From contig JAGPGR010000097.1 in NCBI GenBank assembly GCA_018055865.1, positions 1 through 7,021 of the forward strand: a stretch of DNA of 7,021 bases. Reading direction: 5' to 3'. The notes under the pieces were generated by a model, which was given only the letters and a program-made list of their open reading frames with translations, was not told the origin of the DNA and did not search any database. Shown piece after piece: positions 1 through 6,538 of the stretch; position 1 is the first letter of the stretch; the number at the start of each line of letters is the position of its first letter. The position numbers were made by a program, and so were the translations under genes. This DNA comes from Paludibacteraceae bacterium. GTDB lineage: Bacteria > Bacteroidota > Bacteroidia > Bacteroidales > Paludibacteraceae.

Positions 1-1
1 G

Positions 2-277
2 AAATATACAGAAACGAATCCGGATAAAAATTTTATTTTTCCAAGGAAATACAATTCCAATGATGTGGTGGTGAGTTGGAGTGAAATGTGGCAAACCGCC
101 AATTGATTTATACCTATCCCGATTATGTAGGTAAAAAAGACCAATATGCTATTGGAAGTCAAAAATGATACGCTGATACAAACCTGGCCGGTAAATGAAA
201 ATGGTCAGATAGACGAAAACAATTACAGAATTGAAAAATTTATTGGGCAGAATAGTCATAAAACACGATTATTTTAA
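2..277 (+). pseudogene. 3' end of an unrecognised gene, broken by two frameshifts (or sequence errors)
   Basis: The left edge reads as protein in frame 2 up to a TGA at 104-106 (ending SEMWQTAN). The same frame meets a TAG at 128-130, then is open again from 131 to a TAA at 275-277 (for example LIQTWPVNENGQ). The gap between these stops is filled by protein-like text in frame 1 (LIYTYPDYVGKK). Joining the pieces needs one base missing near 101-103 and one extra base, most simply an extra A in the A6 run at 133-138. The repaired product would be a C-terminal piece of about 91 residues ending KTRLF. I do not recognise the family. No transmembrane stretch or sorting signal is visible. A terminator hairpin 32 bases downstream supports this being the real end of a plus-strand gene. 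Alternatively the gene truly ends at 106 and the rest is non-coding. Confidence 0.5.
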
Positions 278-309
278 GTGAATAACAGTTCGATATATCG
301 TAAAAAATG

Positions 310-351
310 AAGAACTACAGGAATCCGGTTCTTGTAGTTCTTTAATTTTTT
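310..351 (+). terminator. Intrinsic terminator after the left-edge gene
   Basis: Arms 310-323 (AAGAACTACAGGAA) and 329-342 (TTCTTGTAGTTCTT) pair over 14 bp with one G-U, closing a 5-base loop TCCGG. T-rich sequence (346-351) follows. An A run at 302-307 precedes the stem, so it could also act on minus-strand transcripts leaving the tRNA gene. Confidence 0.8.
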
Positions 352-404
352 AACGCCTTGTGTATTGAGAGGGAATTTGTGGTGCAAATGCGATACAATT
401 TACT

Positions 405-447
405 AAAAACAAAAAATCCAACAAGCTGTTAATCAACTTATTGGATT
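405..447 (-). terminator. Intrinsic terminator of the tRNA-Asp transcript
   Basis: On the minus strand, AATCCAATAAG (447-437) and CTTGTTGGATT (425-415) pair over 11 bp with one G-U around an 11-base loop. A T-rich tail follows (complement of the A-rich 405-414). The stem begins 6 bases beyond the encoded CCA end of the tRNA, so it very likely ends that transcript. Confidence 0.75.
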
Positions 448-453
448 CCTATC

Positions 454-530
454 TGGCGGTATGGACGGGACTCGAACCCGCGACCCCCTGCGTGACAGGC
501 AGGTATTCTAACCAACTGAACTACCACACC
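454..530 (-). tRNA. tRNA-Asp (anticodon GTC)
   Basis: The minus strand folds into a full cloverleaf. The acceptor stem is GGTGTGG (530-524) with CCATACC (464-458), one G-U pair. The D-arm is GTTC-AGTTGGTTA-GAAT. The anticodon stem is CCTGC/GCAGG with loop CTGTCAC, giving anticodon GTC (aspartate, codons GAC/GAT). The T-arm is GCGGG-TTCGAGT-CCCGT. The discriminator base is G (457), as expected for tRNA-Asp, and the 3' CCA is encoded at 456-454. Without CCA the gene spans 457-530 (74 nt). It stands alone between its own promoter and terminator. No other tRNA is seen nearby. Confidence 0.97.
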
Positions 531-575
531 AAATTTTGCTTTTTTATTGTGAACCGTTGTTCTCAATTGCGGATG

Positions 576-605
576 CAAAGATACATCAAAACTTTGAATT
601 TGCAA
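576..605 (-). promoter_or_regulatory. Bacteroidetes-type promoter of tRNA-Asp
   Basis: On the minus strand TATCTTTG (583-576) matches the -7 consensus TAnnTTTG at all fixed positions. A TTG (605-603) lies 19 bases upstream, the usual spacing for the -33 element of the primary sigma factor in this phylum. The predicted start near 568-572 leaves a leader of about 40 nt before the tRNA. Confidence 0.7.
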
Positions 606-672
606 GAGGTTTAGAAAATATTTTTTCAAAAAAAGATTATTTATTCCATTTGCCCAAAAAAATCTCAAACAA

Positions 673-705
673 TTTTGAATTTGTCATGTTTTTACTATAA
701 ATTTA
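673..705 (+). promoter_or_regulatory. Possible promoter of the acyl-CoA synthetase gene
   Basis: TTTTG (673-677), 20 bases, then TAAATTTA (698-705) fits the Bacteroidetes pattern except for the last base of the -7 element (A for G). It points at the start codon at 749, leaving about 35 nt of AT-rich leader. The region is AT-rich enough for a chance match. Confidence 0.4.
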
Positions 706-748
706 CAAACTTGTAATCAAATATTAATCAAATAAACATTTTACTGCG

Positions 749-2512
749 ATGGAAGTAACACGGTTATATGACATTCTGGATCATTATCTGGAGAAATATC
801 CCAATCAGGATGCAGCACTCGTTTCGAAAAAGGCGGGAGTTTGGCAAAAAATCAGCATTCAGGAGTATGTCAGTCAGACAAATCTTATCAGCTACGGACT
901 AATGGCGCTTGGCGTAGAAAAAGGCGACAATGTGGGGCTGGTGAGTGGTAATCGTCCGGAATGGAATATGATTGACTTTGCTATTATGCAGATAGGTGCT
1001 GTATCTGTGCCTATTTATCCGAATATCAGCCAGGAAGATTACCGCCACATTCTCAATCATGCCGAAATGAAAGTGATTTTTATCGACGGTAAAGACCTGC
1101 GCGGAAAACTGGAACCAATCATGCCGGAAGTGAAAAGTCTGAAGGAGATTTACACATTTACTGAGGTGGGAGCAAAATACAAAAATCTGAATAATCTGAT
1201 AGAACTGGGAAAAGACAACGAGCAGCCCGAAAAACTGGAGGGAATAAAAGCATCCATCAGGCCTGAGGAGCTTGCCACTATCATTTATACTTCAGGTACT
1301 ACAGGAGTGCAAAAAGGAGTAATGCTTTCACATTCGAACATCGTTAGCCAGATTCACAACCTGAAAATGACACCGGCCGAATGGAGCAAGAAGGCACTAA
1401 GTTTTCTCCCATTGTGTCATGCCTATGAAAGAATGCTCGTTTACCTGTATCAATATTTGGGAATGTCGGTTTATTATGCTGAAAGTCTGGCTACTATAGC
1501 TGAAAACATCAAAGAGATAAATCCTACAATGATGAGCGCAGTGCCTCGTTTACTCGAGAAGATTTACGATAAACTCTATCTGGCAGGTAAAAAACTCCCA
1601 TTTATTCAGCGTAATCTGTATTATTGGGCATTCAATCTGGCTACTCATTACCAGCTCGAAGGTATGAGCGGATGGATGAAAGCAAAACTAAAAGTAGCCG
1701 ACAAACTCATATTCACCAAATGGCGTGAGGCAATAGGCGGGAACTTTGACATTGTGGTTTCGGGTGGATCGGCCATTCAGCCACATATGGCATCATTCTT
1801 TTCGGCCATCGGCTTACCTGTATTCGAAGGGTACGGACTGAGCGAATCTTCGCCGGTAATAGCCGTAAGTCAGCGAGGCAGACACGGAAGGAAATTTGGC
1901 ACTGTCGGGCCACCGCTGCCCGGTGTGGAGGTGAAGCTTGGCGAACGTGATGAAATCCTTTGCCGTGGCCACAATGTGATGATGGGATACTATAAAGATC
2001 CGGAACTTACAGCTCAGGTAATTGACGCCGATGGCTGGTTTCATACAGGCGATACAGGTAAGTTTACACCGGAAGGGCAGTTGATTATCACAGGCCGGCT
2101 TAAAAGTATTTTTAAAACGTCATTCGGTAAATACGTCAATCCGCAATCCCTGGAATCGAAGTTTACCGAGTCGCCCTTTATTGAAAATATGATAGTAGTG
2201 GGTGAAAACAAAAAATTTGCTGCAGCGCTCATTCTGCCTGATTTTGTTTACTTGAAAAGTTGGTGTGATCTGCATAAAGTACCTTACACAACTAACGAAG
2301 AGATAATTAAACACCCGGAAGTTACAAAACGATTCATGACTGAAGTAAAGAAATACAATGCATTGTTTGGTGATTATGAGCAAATTAAAAAGTATCAGCT
2401 GGTAGCCGACGAGTGGTCCATGAACAACGGATTCCTCTCACCTACACTAAAAATCAAACGAAAAGTGATTCAGAAATTCTACGAAAGTAAGATAGAACAA
2501 CTGTTTGAATAA
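749..2512 (+). CDS. Long-chain fatty acid--CoA ligase (AMP-binding enzyme)
   Basis: This 587-aa protein of the ANL adenylating superfamily activates fatty acids with ATP to an acyl-adenylate, then transfers the acyl group to CoA. Visible motifs are the P-loop IIYTSGTTGVQKG (178-190), LPLCHAYER (220-228), YGLSESSP (362-369) with the Mg/ATP-site Glu366, GWFHTGDTG (429-437) with the ribose-binding Asp435, the hinge GRLKSIFKTSFGKY (449-462), and the C-terminal TLKIKRK (566-572), where Lys568 fits the catalytic lysine. The KTSFGKYVNP hinge and TLKIKRK end resemble the long-chain (FAA1-like) branch rather than acetyl-CoA synthetases. Length is typical and there is no signal peptide, so it is probably cytosolic or loosely membrane-bound. 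The start gives the MEVTRLYDIL beginning common in Bacteroidales homologues as I remember them. No Shine-Dalgarno sequence is seen, which is normal here. It appears monocistronic. No beta-oxidation genes are nearby, so a role in handling exogenous or recycled fatty acids is as likely as degradation. Confidence 0.93.
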   Translation: MEVTRLYDILDHYLEKYPNQDAALVSKKAGVWQKISIQEYVSQTNLISYGLMALGVEKGDNVGLVSGNRPEWNMIDFAIMQIGAVSVPIYPNISQEDYRHILNHAEMKVIFIDGKDLRGKLEPIMPEVKSLKEIYTFTEVGAKYKNLNNLIELGKDNEQPEKLEGIKASIRPEELATIIYTSGTTGVQKGVMLSHSNIVSQIHNLKMTPAEWSKKALSFLPLCHAYERMLVYLYQYLGMSVYYAESLATIAENIKEINPTMMSAVPRLLEKIYDKLYLAGKKLPFIQRNLYYWAFNLATHYQLEGMSGWMKAKLKVADKLIFTKWREAIGGNFDIVVSGGSAIQPHMASFFSAIGLPVFEGYGLSESSPVIAVSQRGRHGRKFGTVGPPLPGVEVKLGERDEILCRGHNVMMGYYKDPELTAQVIDADGWFHTGDTGKFTPEGQLIITGRLKSIFKTSFGKYVNPQSLESKFTESPFIENMIVVGENKKFAAALILPDFVYLKSWCDLHKVPYTTNEEIIKHPEVTKRFMTEVKKYNALFGDYEQIKKYQLVADEWSMNNGFLSPTLKIKRKVIQKFYESKIEQLFE

Positions 2513-2542
2513 ACACAAAGCAATTAAAAAAATATAAAATAG

Positions 2543-2573
2543 TTTTGTAATCGAACGTGATATAATACTTTTG
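2543..2573 (+). promoter_or_regulatory. Promoter motif just ahead of a terminator hairpin
   Basis: TTTTG (2543-2547), 18 bases, then TACTTTTG (2566-2573) fully matches TAnnTTTG, with slightly short spacing. Transcription would begin near 2578-2582. The next feature is a terminator-like hairpin ending at 2640, so the product would be an RNA of about 60 nt unless it reads through. Confidence 0.45.
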
Positions 2574-2595
2574 CACGTGAAAAATGCGAAGCAAC

Positions 2596-2640
2596 TTAGA
2601 CCGGCTTCTCTTTAATCAAAAGGGGTCGGTTTAGTTTTTT
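2596..2640 (+). terminator. Intrinsic terminator downstream of the acyl-CoA synthetase
   Basis: TTAGACCG (2596-2603) pairs with CGGTTTAG (2627-2634) with G-U pairs. An inner stem TCTCTTT/AAAGGGG (2607-2613 with 2619-2625, including G-U pairs) closes on loop AATCA. Six T follow (2635-2640). It lies 84 bases after the synthetase stop. It could end that transcript, a short RNA started at about 2580, or both. Confidence 0.65.
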
Positions 2641-2658
2641 AAAAACGGGTTTTTAGTG

Positions 2659-2682
2659 CTTGTTGAATGACGATTCAGCAGG
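2659..2682. other. Strong 10-bp hairpin without T tract
   Basis: CTTGTTGAAT (2659-2668) pairs with ATTCAGCAGG (2673-2682), including two G-U pairs, around tetraloop GACG. The sequence after it (TTAAAATTTGC) has no proper T run, so it is not a classical terminator. Because the G-U pairs are asymmetric, the stem is stronger as plus-strand RNA than as minus-strand RNA. Confidence 0.5.
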
Positions 2683-2744
2683 TTAAAATTTGCAAAAACT
2701 GCATCCAAAGGCTTTGTTAAACATTTTTATTTATCGGTTTTTTC

Positions 2745-2777
2745 TTTCGAATATCATTTTTTTTTTTTATATCTTTG
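2745..2777 (+). promoter_or_regulatory. Promoter of the GT5-like/DUF4270 operon
   Basis: TATCTTTG (2770-2777) is a full match to the -7 consensus and identical to the one before tRNA-Asp. The upstream element is weak: TTTCG at 2745-2749 lies at the right place. The spacer is dominated by twelve T (2757-2768). The start codon at 2814 would have a leader of about 30 nt. Confidence 0.6.
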
Positions 2778-2813
2778 CATATTATTACTCAAATTGGGTT
2801 AATAGACAAAAAC

Positions 2814-3629
2814 ATGAAGGAAAAAAAGTATACTAAAATTTTATTTATTTCGCAGGAAATTTTCCCGTATTTACCGGAATCAGAAATTTCGAATCAAAGT
2901 AGATATTTACCACAGGCAGTTCAGGAGAGAGGAAGAGAAACCCGTACGTTTATGCCAAAGTTTGGTTTGGTGAACGAACGAAGAAATCAGTTGCATGAAG
3001 TAATTCGTCTTTCGGGCATGAATCTGATTATTGATGATACCGATCACCCGCTCATTATCAAGGTTGCATCCATTCAGTCGGCGCGCCTGCAGATTTACTT
3101 TATCGATAACGATGACTATTTTCAGCGGAAAAATACGGTGAAGGATGATGCTGACAACGAATATAAAGACAATGACGAACGATCCATATTCTTTGTGCGC
3201 GGTGTGATGGAAACGGTGAAGAAACTACGCTGGACACCCGACATTATTCACTGTCAGGGCTGGATGACCGCCGTAGCACCTCTTTACATCAAGAAAGCGT
3301 ATAATGACGATCCGTTTTTCAAAAAATCAAAGGTGGTTTACTCGCTTTTCGACGATGAATTCAAATCTGCGTTTAACTCCGATTTTGGCAAAAAACTCAC
3401 GCTGGAAGGAATTCTGCCCGAGCATCTCGAGAGCATCAGCGGAGATGAGATAGATTATACAGCTGTCTCAAAACTGGCAATTGACTTCTCGGATGGGGTG
3501 ATTCAATCACACAAAACGGTTAATCCCGAATTGGTAGATTATGTGAAAAAGAAAAAAATAAAATTTCTCCCATTTGTTGAAGCGGAAGATTATGTCGACG
3601 ATTACATTAAATTTTATGATAGTTTGTAA
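2814..3629 (+). CDS. Short glycogen/starch synthase-like protein (GT5 N-terminal domain only), probably non-catalytic
   Basis: The 271-aa product resembles the N-terminal Rossmann half of GT5 glycogen synthases: KILFISQEIFPY (8-19), LPQAVQERG (32-40), TFMPKFG (45-51), and PDIIHCQGWMTA (142-153), which aligns with the family's PDIVHxHDWHTA. True GT5 enzymes have KTGGL for ADP-glucose binding after the first strand. Here that place reads PESEI (21-25). The second GT-B domain, with its glutamate-containing catalytic motif, is absent, about half the normal length. Short proteins of this kind are known across Bacteroidetes, are often annotated 'glycogen/starch synthase', and as I recall often lie near panC and DUF4270 genes. 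Real glycogen synthesis by this protein is unlikely and its role is unknown. I chose the ATG at 2814. An in-frame TTG at 2775 lies inside the promoter -7 element and cannot be the start of that transcript. There is no signal peptide. The DUF4270 gene follows after 48 bases with no terminator, so co-transcription is likely. Confidence 0.85.
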   Translation: MKEKKYTKILFISQEIFPYLPESEISNQSRYLPQAVQERGRETRTFMPKFGLVNERRNQLHEVIRLSGMNLIIDDTDHPLIIKVASIQSARLQIYFIDNDDYFQRKNTVKDDADNEYKDNDERSIFFVRGVMETVKKLRWTPDIIHCQGWMTAVAPLYIKKAYNDDPFFKKSKVVYSLFDDEFKSAFNSDFGKKLTLEGILPEHLESISGDEIDYTAVSKLAIDFSDGVIQSHKTVNPELVDYVKKKKIKFLPFVEAEDYVDDYIKFYDSL

Positions 3630-3677
3630 CGCCTTTTTATCGAAACTGTTATTATTTTACTTTTAATTAAATGATGA

Positions 3678-5063
3678 ATGAAGCTTAAATTCATAGTTCC
3701 TCTGTTGGTTTTACTGGCTGTTTTTCTTGTCTCCTGCGATAATAGTGCTGATAATATGGGCGTAGATATTCAGCCCACTGCCGATAAAATAACTCTTAAT
3801 GTCGATACTTTTCATTTGTCAAGTGTTACTGTGCCCGTCGATCGGATTGTTTCCAAACCGGATTCATTGCTGCTTGGCACTTTTATCGACGATTTTTTGG
3901 GTACCACCCGTGCCGACATTCTGACACAACTGGCACTCCCAACAACCAATTATACTTACCTGGATGAGTCTGTTGCTACTACTACGCCCGATTCAGTTGT
4001 GGTTACAATGGGTTTCGATTCTTATTTCGGAGTAAGCACTTCGCCTGTCGAAATCAGTATTTATGAGATGAAAACGGCTCTGAAGGCAAAAGAAAATTAC
4101 TATTCCAGTATTGATCCGTCGCTCTATGTCGATTTTTCACGAAAGCTCAACGCCTCAGCCGAATTATTGACCATTAAAGATGGCCTTACAGGCATACAAA
4201 ACACTCAACTTGCCATCAAATTGTCGTCCGATTTTTTGCAGCGTTTTTTTACCAAAGATCCGACGATATTCAAAAGTCAGTCCGAATTTGATAATTTTTT
4301 CAAAGGGCTATACATTACCACCGATTTTGGGAGTTCGGCCATGGTGAATGTTCGTGCACTTTCTATGACACTTTATTTTCATTACATTTATAAAAATGAC
4401 CCGGCACAGATAAAAATAAAAGGATATCACTCATTTACGGCTAATTCGGAAATAGTGAAGGTCAATCGGGTACAGCATCCGTTCAGAACGCTCACTATTA
4501 ATCCGAACGATGAATTTAATTATTTAGCTTCACCGGCCAATTATCACACCAAAGTGAGAATTCCGCTCGCGCGGCTTCGTCAGCGTATCAAAACAGGAGA
4601 TAAACACCTGGATGTGAACAGTGCTGTATTGAAGCTGAACGTACAGGACCGCAGCAAATGGGGTGCAGGTACCGGCTCAGTAATTCCCTATATTTCATCG
4701 GTACTGCTCATAAAGGAAAGTGCTATAGATGATTTTTTTACCAAGCATGAGTTGCCTTCGGATACTGTATCGTTCGTTGCCACCCTGGGATACGAAAACA
4801 TTACCGCCACTACTTATAAATACAACTACACATTCAGTAATCTGGCTAATCTGATAGAAAATGAACTGAAGAAAAACTCCACAGATGAATACCTTGATAT
4901 GGTTTTGGTGCCGGTTTCGCTTGTTCAGTCTTCTTCTGCCAGCTCATCTCAGTCTTACCTCACCGAAGTAAACCAAAGCACTCAGGTGGAAGCAGTTTCC
5001 ATTTTCAGCGGAAAAAACAAAGAAATCCCGATGAAACTGGAGGTGGTTTACAGCGGATTTTAG
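3678..5063 (+). CDS. DUF4270 family lipoprotein
   Basis: This 461-aa protein has a lipoprotein signal: Lys2/Lys4, a hydrophobic stretch (5-18) and lipobox LVSC with the lipidated Cys20. It is therefore exported and membrane-anchored, probably at the outer membrane. The acidic residues after the cysteine (DNSAD) may act as a surface-export signal, but the classical motif is not clear. Mature-region features typical of DUF4270 are MGVDIQP (27-33), PDSLLLGTFIDDFLGTTRAD (61-80) and QLALP (84-88). The rest is rich in beta-strand-like text with no catalytic motif that I recognise. The family is widespread in Bacteroidetes and has no established function. It follows the GT5-like gene by 48 bases and probably shares its promoter. 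It ends 22 bases before a bidirectional terminator. A tiny out-of-frame ATG-ATG reading frame (3671-3688) overlaps the start. The ATG at 3678 is preferred because it gives a complete signal peptide. Confidence 0.88.
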   Translation: MKLKFIVPLLVLLAVFLVSCDNSADNMGVDIQPTADKITLNVDTFHLSSVTVPVDRIVSKPDSLLLGTFIDDFLGTTRADILTQLALPTTNYTYLDESVATTTPDSVVVTMGFDSYFGVSTSPVEISIYEMKTALKAKENYYSSIDPSLYVDFSRKLNASAELLTIKDGLTGIQNTQLAIKLSSDFLQRFFTKDPTIFKSQSEFDNFFKGLYITTDFGSSAMVNVRALSMTLYFHYIYKNDPAQIKIKGYHSFTANSEIVKVNRVQHPFRTLTINPNDEFNYLASPANYHTKVRIPLARLRQRIKTGDKHLDVNSAVLKLNVQDRSKWGAGTGSVIPYISSVLLIKESAIDDFFTKHELPSDTVSFVATLGYENITATTYKYNYTFSNLANLIENELKKNSTDEYLDMVLVPVSLVQSSSASSSQSYLTEVNQSTQVEAVSIFSGKNKEIPMKLEVVYSGF

Positions 5064-5085
5064 AATTGAAGAGAATAAATAGAAT

Positions 5086-5117
5086 AAAAAAGCAGAACCG
5101 TTTGGTTCTGCTTTTTT
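5086..5117. terminator. Bidirectional terminator between DUF4270 gene and der
   Basis: AAAAAAGCAGAACC (5086-5099) and GGTTCTGCTTTTTT (5104-5117) form a perfect 14-bp stem around loop GTTT. Each strand has a T run after the GC-rich core, so it serves both convergent genes. It lies 22 bases after the DUF4270 stop and directly abuts the der stop codon (5118-5120). Confidence 0.93.
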
Positions 5118-6431
5118 CTATTTATGTCTCATAAATATGTTTATCGGTGTGCCGTTAAAATCCCATTTATCCCGTATCTTGTTTTCCAGAAAACGGCGGT
5201 AGGGATCTTTCACGTACTGCGGAAGGTTGGCAAAGAACACAAAACTTGGAATCATTGTGTTGGGGAGTTGCGTAACGTACTTTATTTTGATGTACTTACC
5301 TTTCAAAGCGGGTGGGGGATAGTTATCGATAATAGGCAGCAGTGTTTCGTTTAATTTGGCTGTAGGCACTTTCCGATGCTTATTTTCATATACTTTCATT
5401 GCGGTGTCCAATACTCTGAGGATGCGCTGTTTGTTGGGTACAGATGTGAAAATAATAGGGAAATCTGAAAAAGGAGCCAATCGATCCCGAATGCCTTTTT
5501 CTATTATCTTTACATCATTTGCTTCTTTGTTTTCTATCAGGTCCCATTTATTCACCACAACCACCAGTCCTTTCTTGTTCTTCTGAATAAGTGAAAAAAT
5601 ATTCAGATCCTGACTTTCGATACCGCGTGTGGCATCGAGCATGAGAATGCTCACGTCAGAATTTTCGATGGAACGAATGGAACGCACTACCGAATAATAT
5701 TCCAGGTCTTCGTTTACTTTGGCTTTTTTGCGGATTCCGGCAGTGTCAACTAAATAAAAGTCATATCCGAATTTATTGAAACGCATGTAAATGGAATCGC
5801 GGGTAGTACCTGCTATTTCGGTTACAATAGTACGTTCTTCGCCAATAAGAGCGTTGATAAGAGATGATTTCCCGGCATTGGGCCTTCCAACAACCGCAAA
5901 ACGGGGTAGTTCCTCATCCGTATCATCCGAAGTTTCGGATTTGAAGTGCTTCAGCAGTTCGTCCAGCAATTCACCGGTACCCAGTCCGTTGATAGATGAA
6001 AGGATAAACGGTTCGCCCAGTCCCAGTGAGTAGAATTCGGCCGACTGAAACTGAAGGTCGAAGGTATCGGTTTTGTTGGCAACCAGAATAATTGGTTTTT
6101 CCGAGCGTCGAAGTATTTGTGCCACAGCTTCATCCAGATCGGTTAGCCCGTTTTGCACATCAACCAGAAAAAGTATTACGTCGGCTTCTTCGATGGCAAG
6201 CATCACATGGCGCTTTATTTCTTTTTCAAATACGTCCGAAGAGTTGACCACCCATCCACCGGTATCAATCACCGAAAACTCACGTCCTTCCCATTCACTT
6301 TTTCCGTACTGCCGGTCGCGCGTTGTGCCGGCTTCCTCATTTACTATGGCTCTGCGGCTTTGTGTAAGCCTGTTAAATAAAGTGGACTTGCCCACATTCG
6401 GGCGTCCTACAATTGCTACAATATTTCCCAT
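5118..6431 (-). CDS. der: Ribosome-assembly GTPase Der (EngA)
   Basis: The 437-aa protein has two GTPase domains in tandem, the hallmark of Der, which acts in maturation of the 50S ribosomal subunit in the cytosol. Domain 1 has GRPNVGKS (9-16), TTRD (36-39), DTGG (56-59) and NKTD (119-122). Domain 2 has GRPNAGKS (182-189), TTRD (209-212), DTAG (229-232) and NKWD (294-297). An acidic linker (SDDTDEE, 168-174) joins them. The C-terminal part, from about 350 to 437, fits the KH-like RNA-binding domain and ends in INIFMRHK. All nucleotide-binding motifs are intact and the length is normal. The ATG at 6431 starts one residue before the first beta strand, which leaves no room for a later start. No Shine-Dalgarno is seen; the leader just before the ATG is A-rich. 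In many Bacteroidetes der follows era. Here no era lies directly upstream and the gene has its own promoter. The opposite strand's long reading frames are shadows. Confidence 0.97.
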   Translation of the reverse strand: MGNIVAIVGRPNVGKSTLFNRLTQSRRAIVNEEAGTTRDRQYGKSEWEGREFSVIDTGGWVVNSSDVFEKEIKRHVMLAIEEADVILFLVDVQNGLTDLDEAVAQILRRSEKPIILVANKTDTFDLQFQSAEFYSLGLGEPFILSSINGLGTGELLDELLKHFKSETSDDTDEELPRFAVVGRPNAGKSSLINALIGEERTIVTEIAGTTRDSIYMRFNKFGYDFYLVDTAGIRKKAKVNEDLEYYSVVRSIRSIENSDVSILMLDATRGIESQDLNIFSLIQKNKKGLVVVVNKWDLIENKEANDVKIIEKGIRDRLAPFSDFPIIFTSVPNKQRILRVLDTAMKVYENKHRKVPTAKLNETLLPIIDNYPPPALKGKYIKIKYVTQLPNTMIPSFVFFANLPQYVKDPYRRFLENKIRDKWDFNGTPINIFMRHK

Positions 6432-6445
6432 TGGTTTTTTGTTTT

Positions 6446-6465
6446 ATCCCGACTCGTAGTGGGAT
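6446..6465 (-). promoter_or_regulatory. Hairpin in the der 5' leader
   Basis: ATCCC-G-ACT (6446-6454) pairs with AGTGGGAT (6458-6465): 8 bp with one bulged G and a 3-base loop. In the der mRNA it would end about 14 bases before the start codon, close enough to affect ribosome loading. It has no long T run and is not a terminator. A regulatory role is inference. Confidence 0.35.
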
Positions 6466-6538
6466 GATTAAACTTTCATTTGGTTTGTTCTGTCCGTTTC
6501 TCACGAATACGAAACAGTGGGTTCAAATTTTTAGGGTG

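Larger units (their letters stand above)
2513..2813. other. 301-base non-coding gap with promoters and hairpins
   Basis: No plausible coding sequence is present. In order the gap holds a promoter motif (2543-2573), a terminator-like hairpin with a T run (2596-2640), a second strong hairpin without a T run (2659-2682), a 12-T run (2757-2768), and a promoter -7 motif (2770-2777) for the next gene. Confidence 0.7.

Noticed and set aside
1..530. Mobile element integrated at the 3' end of tRNA-Asp
   Set aside because: The broken gene lies on the correct side, but there is no duplicated tRNA end, no integrase and no att-like repeat.
438..668. 76-aa minus-strand reading frame
   Set aside because: It runs through the tRNA-Asp gene and its promoter. 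The text VVVQLVRIPACHAGGRGFESR is the usual false translation of a tRNA.
1713..2383. Several minus-strand reading frames opposite the acyl-CoA synthetase
   Set aside because: They overlap conserved motif-bearing codons of the synthetase and show no family features of their own.
2659..2682. Calling the second hairpin a terminator
   Set aside because: The sequence after the stem has no T run, only mixed A/T.
2814..3629. Assignment as a working glycogen synthase (glgA)
   Set aside because: The KTGGL motif and the whole second catalytic domain are missing, and no other glycogen genes are in the window.
5124..6459. Plus-strand and alternative minus-strand reading frames within der
   Set aside because: They are shadows of der, whose two complete GTPase domains account for the coding signal.
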